Source: Candidatus Bipolaricaulota bacterium (GTDB taxonomy: Bacteria > Bipolaricaulota > Bipolaricaulia > Bipolaricaulales > Bipolaricaulaceae). Taken from it: 5,514 nt of DNA. This document shows, piece by piece, positions 5,382 through 5,514 of the stretch; the stretch's first letter is position 1; each line of letters begins with the position of its first letter. The DNA lies in contig JAGGRX010000104.1 of assembly GCA_021159405.1 (NCBI GenBank), positions 1 to 5,514 on the forward strand, given 5' to 3'. The notes below the pieces were generated by a model. It was not told the origin of the DNA. It ran no database searches and worked only from the letters and a program-made list of their open reading frames with translations. A program made the position numbers and the translations under genes.

Positions 5382-5514
5382 TTGCTGGCACTCACCCTCA
5401 CCGAAGCTTACCAGTTCACCCACCAGGAGGGCAAAGTGAAGCTCAGACTGAAGATCGTACGCACCTTCCAGGAGTGTGGCAGCCTCAGGGAAACAGCCCG
5501 AAGACTTTCCATCT
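5382..5514 (+). CDS. N-terminal part of a helix-turn-helix transposase-like protein
   Basis: The frame opens with TTG nine bases after AGGAGG and is still open at the right edge after 44 codons. It begins MLALTLTEAYQFTHQEGKVK and continues LRLKIVRTFQECGSLRETARRLSI. The second half (about 21-44) fits the first helices of a helix-turn-helix as found at the N-terminus of DDE transposases of the IS3/IS481 kind: a basic helix, then ECGSLRETARRLSI as the turn and start of the recognition helix. No ATG or GTG lies in frame between the upstream stop (5343-5345) and the TTG. No catalytic domain is visible, so a transcription regulator remains possible; the hairpin upstream favours a transposase. Confidence 0.6.
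   Translation, partial: MLALTLTEAYQFTHQEGKVKLRLKIVRTFQECGSLRETARRLSI

Larger units (their letters stand above)
5268..5514 (+). mobile_element. Probable left end of an insertion sequence (partial)
   Basis: A helix-turn-helix frame running off the right edge, preceded by a hairpin masking its ribosome binding site, looks like the start of an insertion sequence. The left boundary is uncertain; TGTTGACCCACC at 5268 begins with TGT, as the ends of several IS families do, but the matching right end lies outside the window. If 5268 is the boundary, the element sits 26 bp upstream of the SRP RNA -35 box and leaves that promoter intact. The IS family cannot be assigned from this fragment. Confidence 0.5.

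Noticed and set aside
5374..5439. 21-codon frame starting at ATG 5374 in the IS leader
   Set aside because: The ATG lies one or two bases from the Shine-Dalgarno, too close for efficient initiation; the TTG frame has better spacing and helix-turn-helix character.
1..5514. CRISPR array, tRNA or rRNA genes
   Set aside because: No regularly spaced repeats and no tRNA or rRNA signature stretches were seen on either strand.

Overview
The window looks like GC-rich bacterial DNA, possibly from a thermophile or a deep-branching lineage; the phylum cannot be fixed from sequence alone. Three things point to Bacteria despite several archaeal-flavoured proteins. There are sigma70-type promoters (an exact TATAAT ahead of thpR, and TTGACC-N17-TACACT ahead of the SRP RNA). 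There is a GC hairpin plus U-tract terminator. The SRP RNA resembles the long bacterial type with an Alu domain.

Region 1 (about 1-2512, minus strand) is a compact RNA-repair operon transcribed thpR -> archease -> rtcB. ThpR is a 2H-family RNA 2',3'-cyclic phosphodiesterase / 2'-5' ligase-like enzyme. RtcB is the GTP- and Mn-dependent ligase joining 2',3'-cyclic-phosphate (or 3'-phosphate) ends to 5'-OH ends. Archease is its activation and turnover factor. thpR and archease overlap; archease and rtcB are separated by 49 bp holding a perfect palindrome. The extreme left edge may hold the last codons of a convergent gene.

Region 2 (2513-2584) is a 72-bp divergent control region. The -10 hexamers of the two directions overlap at 2521-2528. 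The thpR transcript is predicted to be nearly leaderless. A 7-5-7 palindrome lies between the -10 and the ribosome binding site of the right-hand gene.

Region 3 (2585-4861, plus strand) encodes a complete Cdc48/p97/VAT-type double AAA+ ATPase with its N-domain and intact D1 and D2 motor motifs.

Region 4 (4862-5241) holds a terminator usable from both sides and, convergent to the ATPase gene, an SRP RNA gene with its own promoter. There is also an orphan TTGACA box just after the ATPase stop codon.

Region 5 (about 5268-5514, plus strand) appears to be the left end of an insertion sequence. A helix-turn-helix protein with a TTG start runs off the right edge. Its Shine-Dalgarno sequence is buried in a perfect 14-bp inverted repeat, a layout expected to block translation from read-through transcripts.
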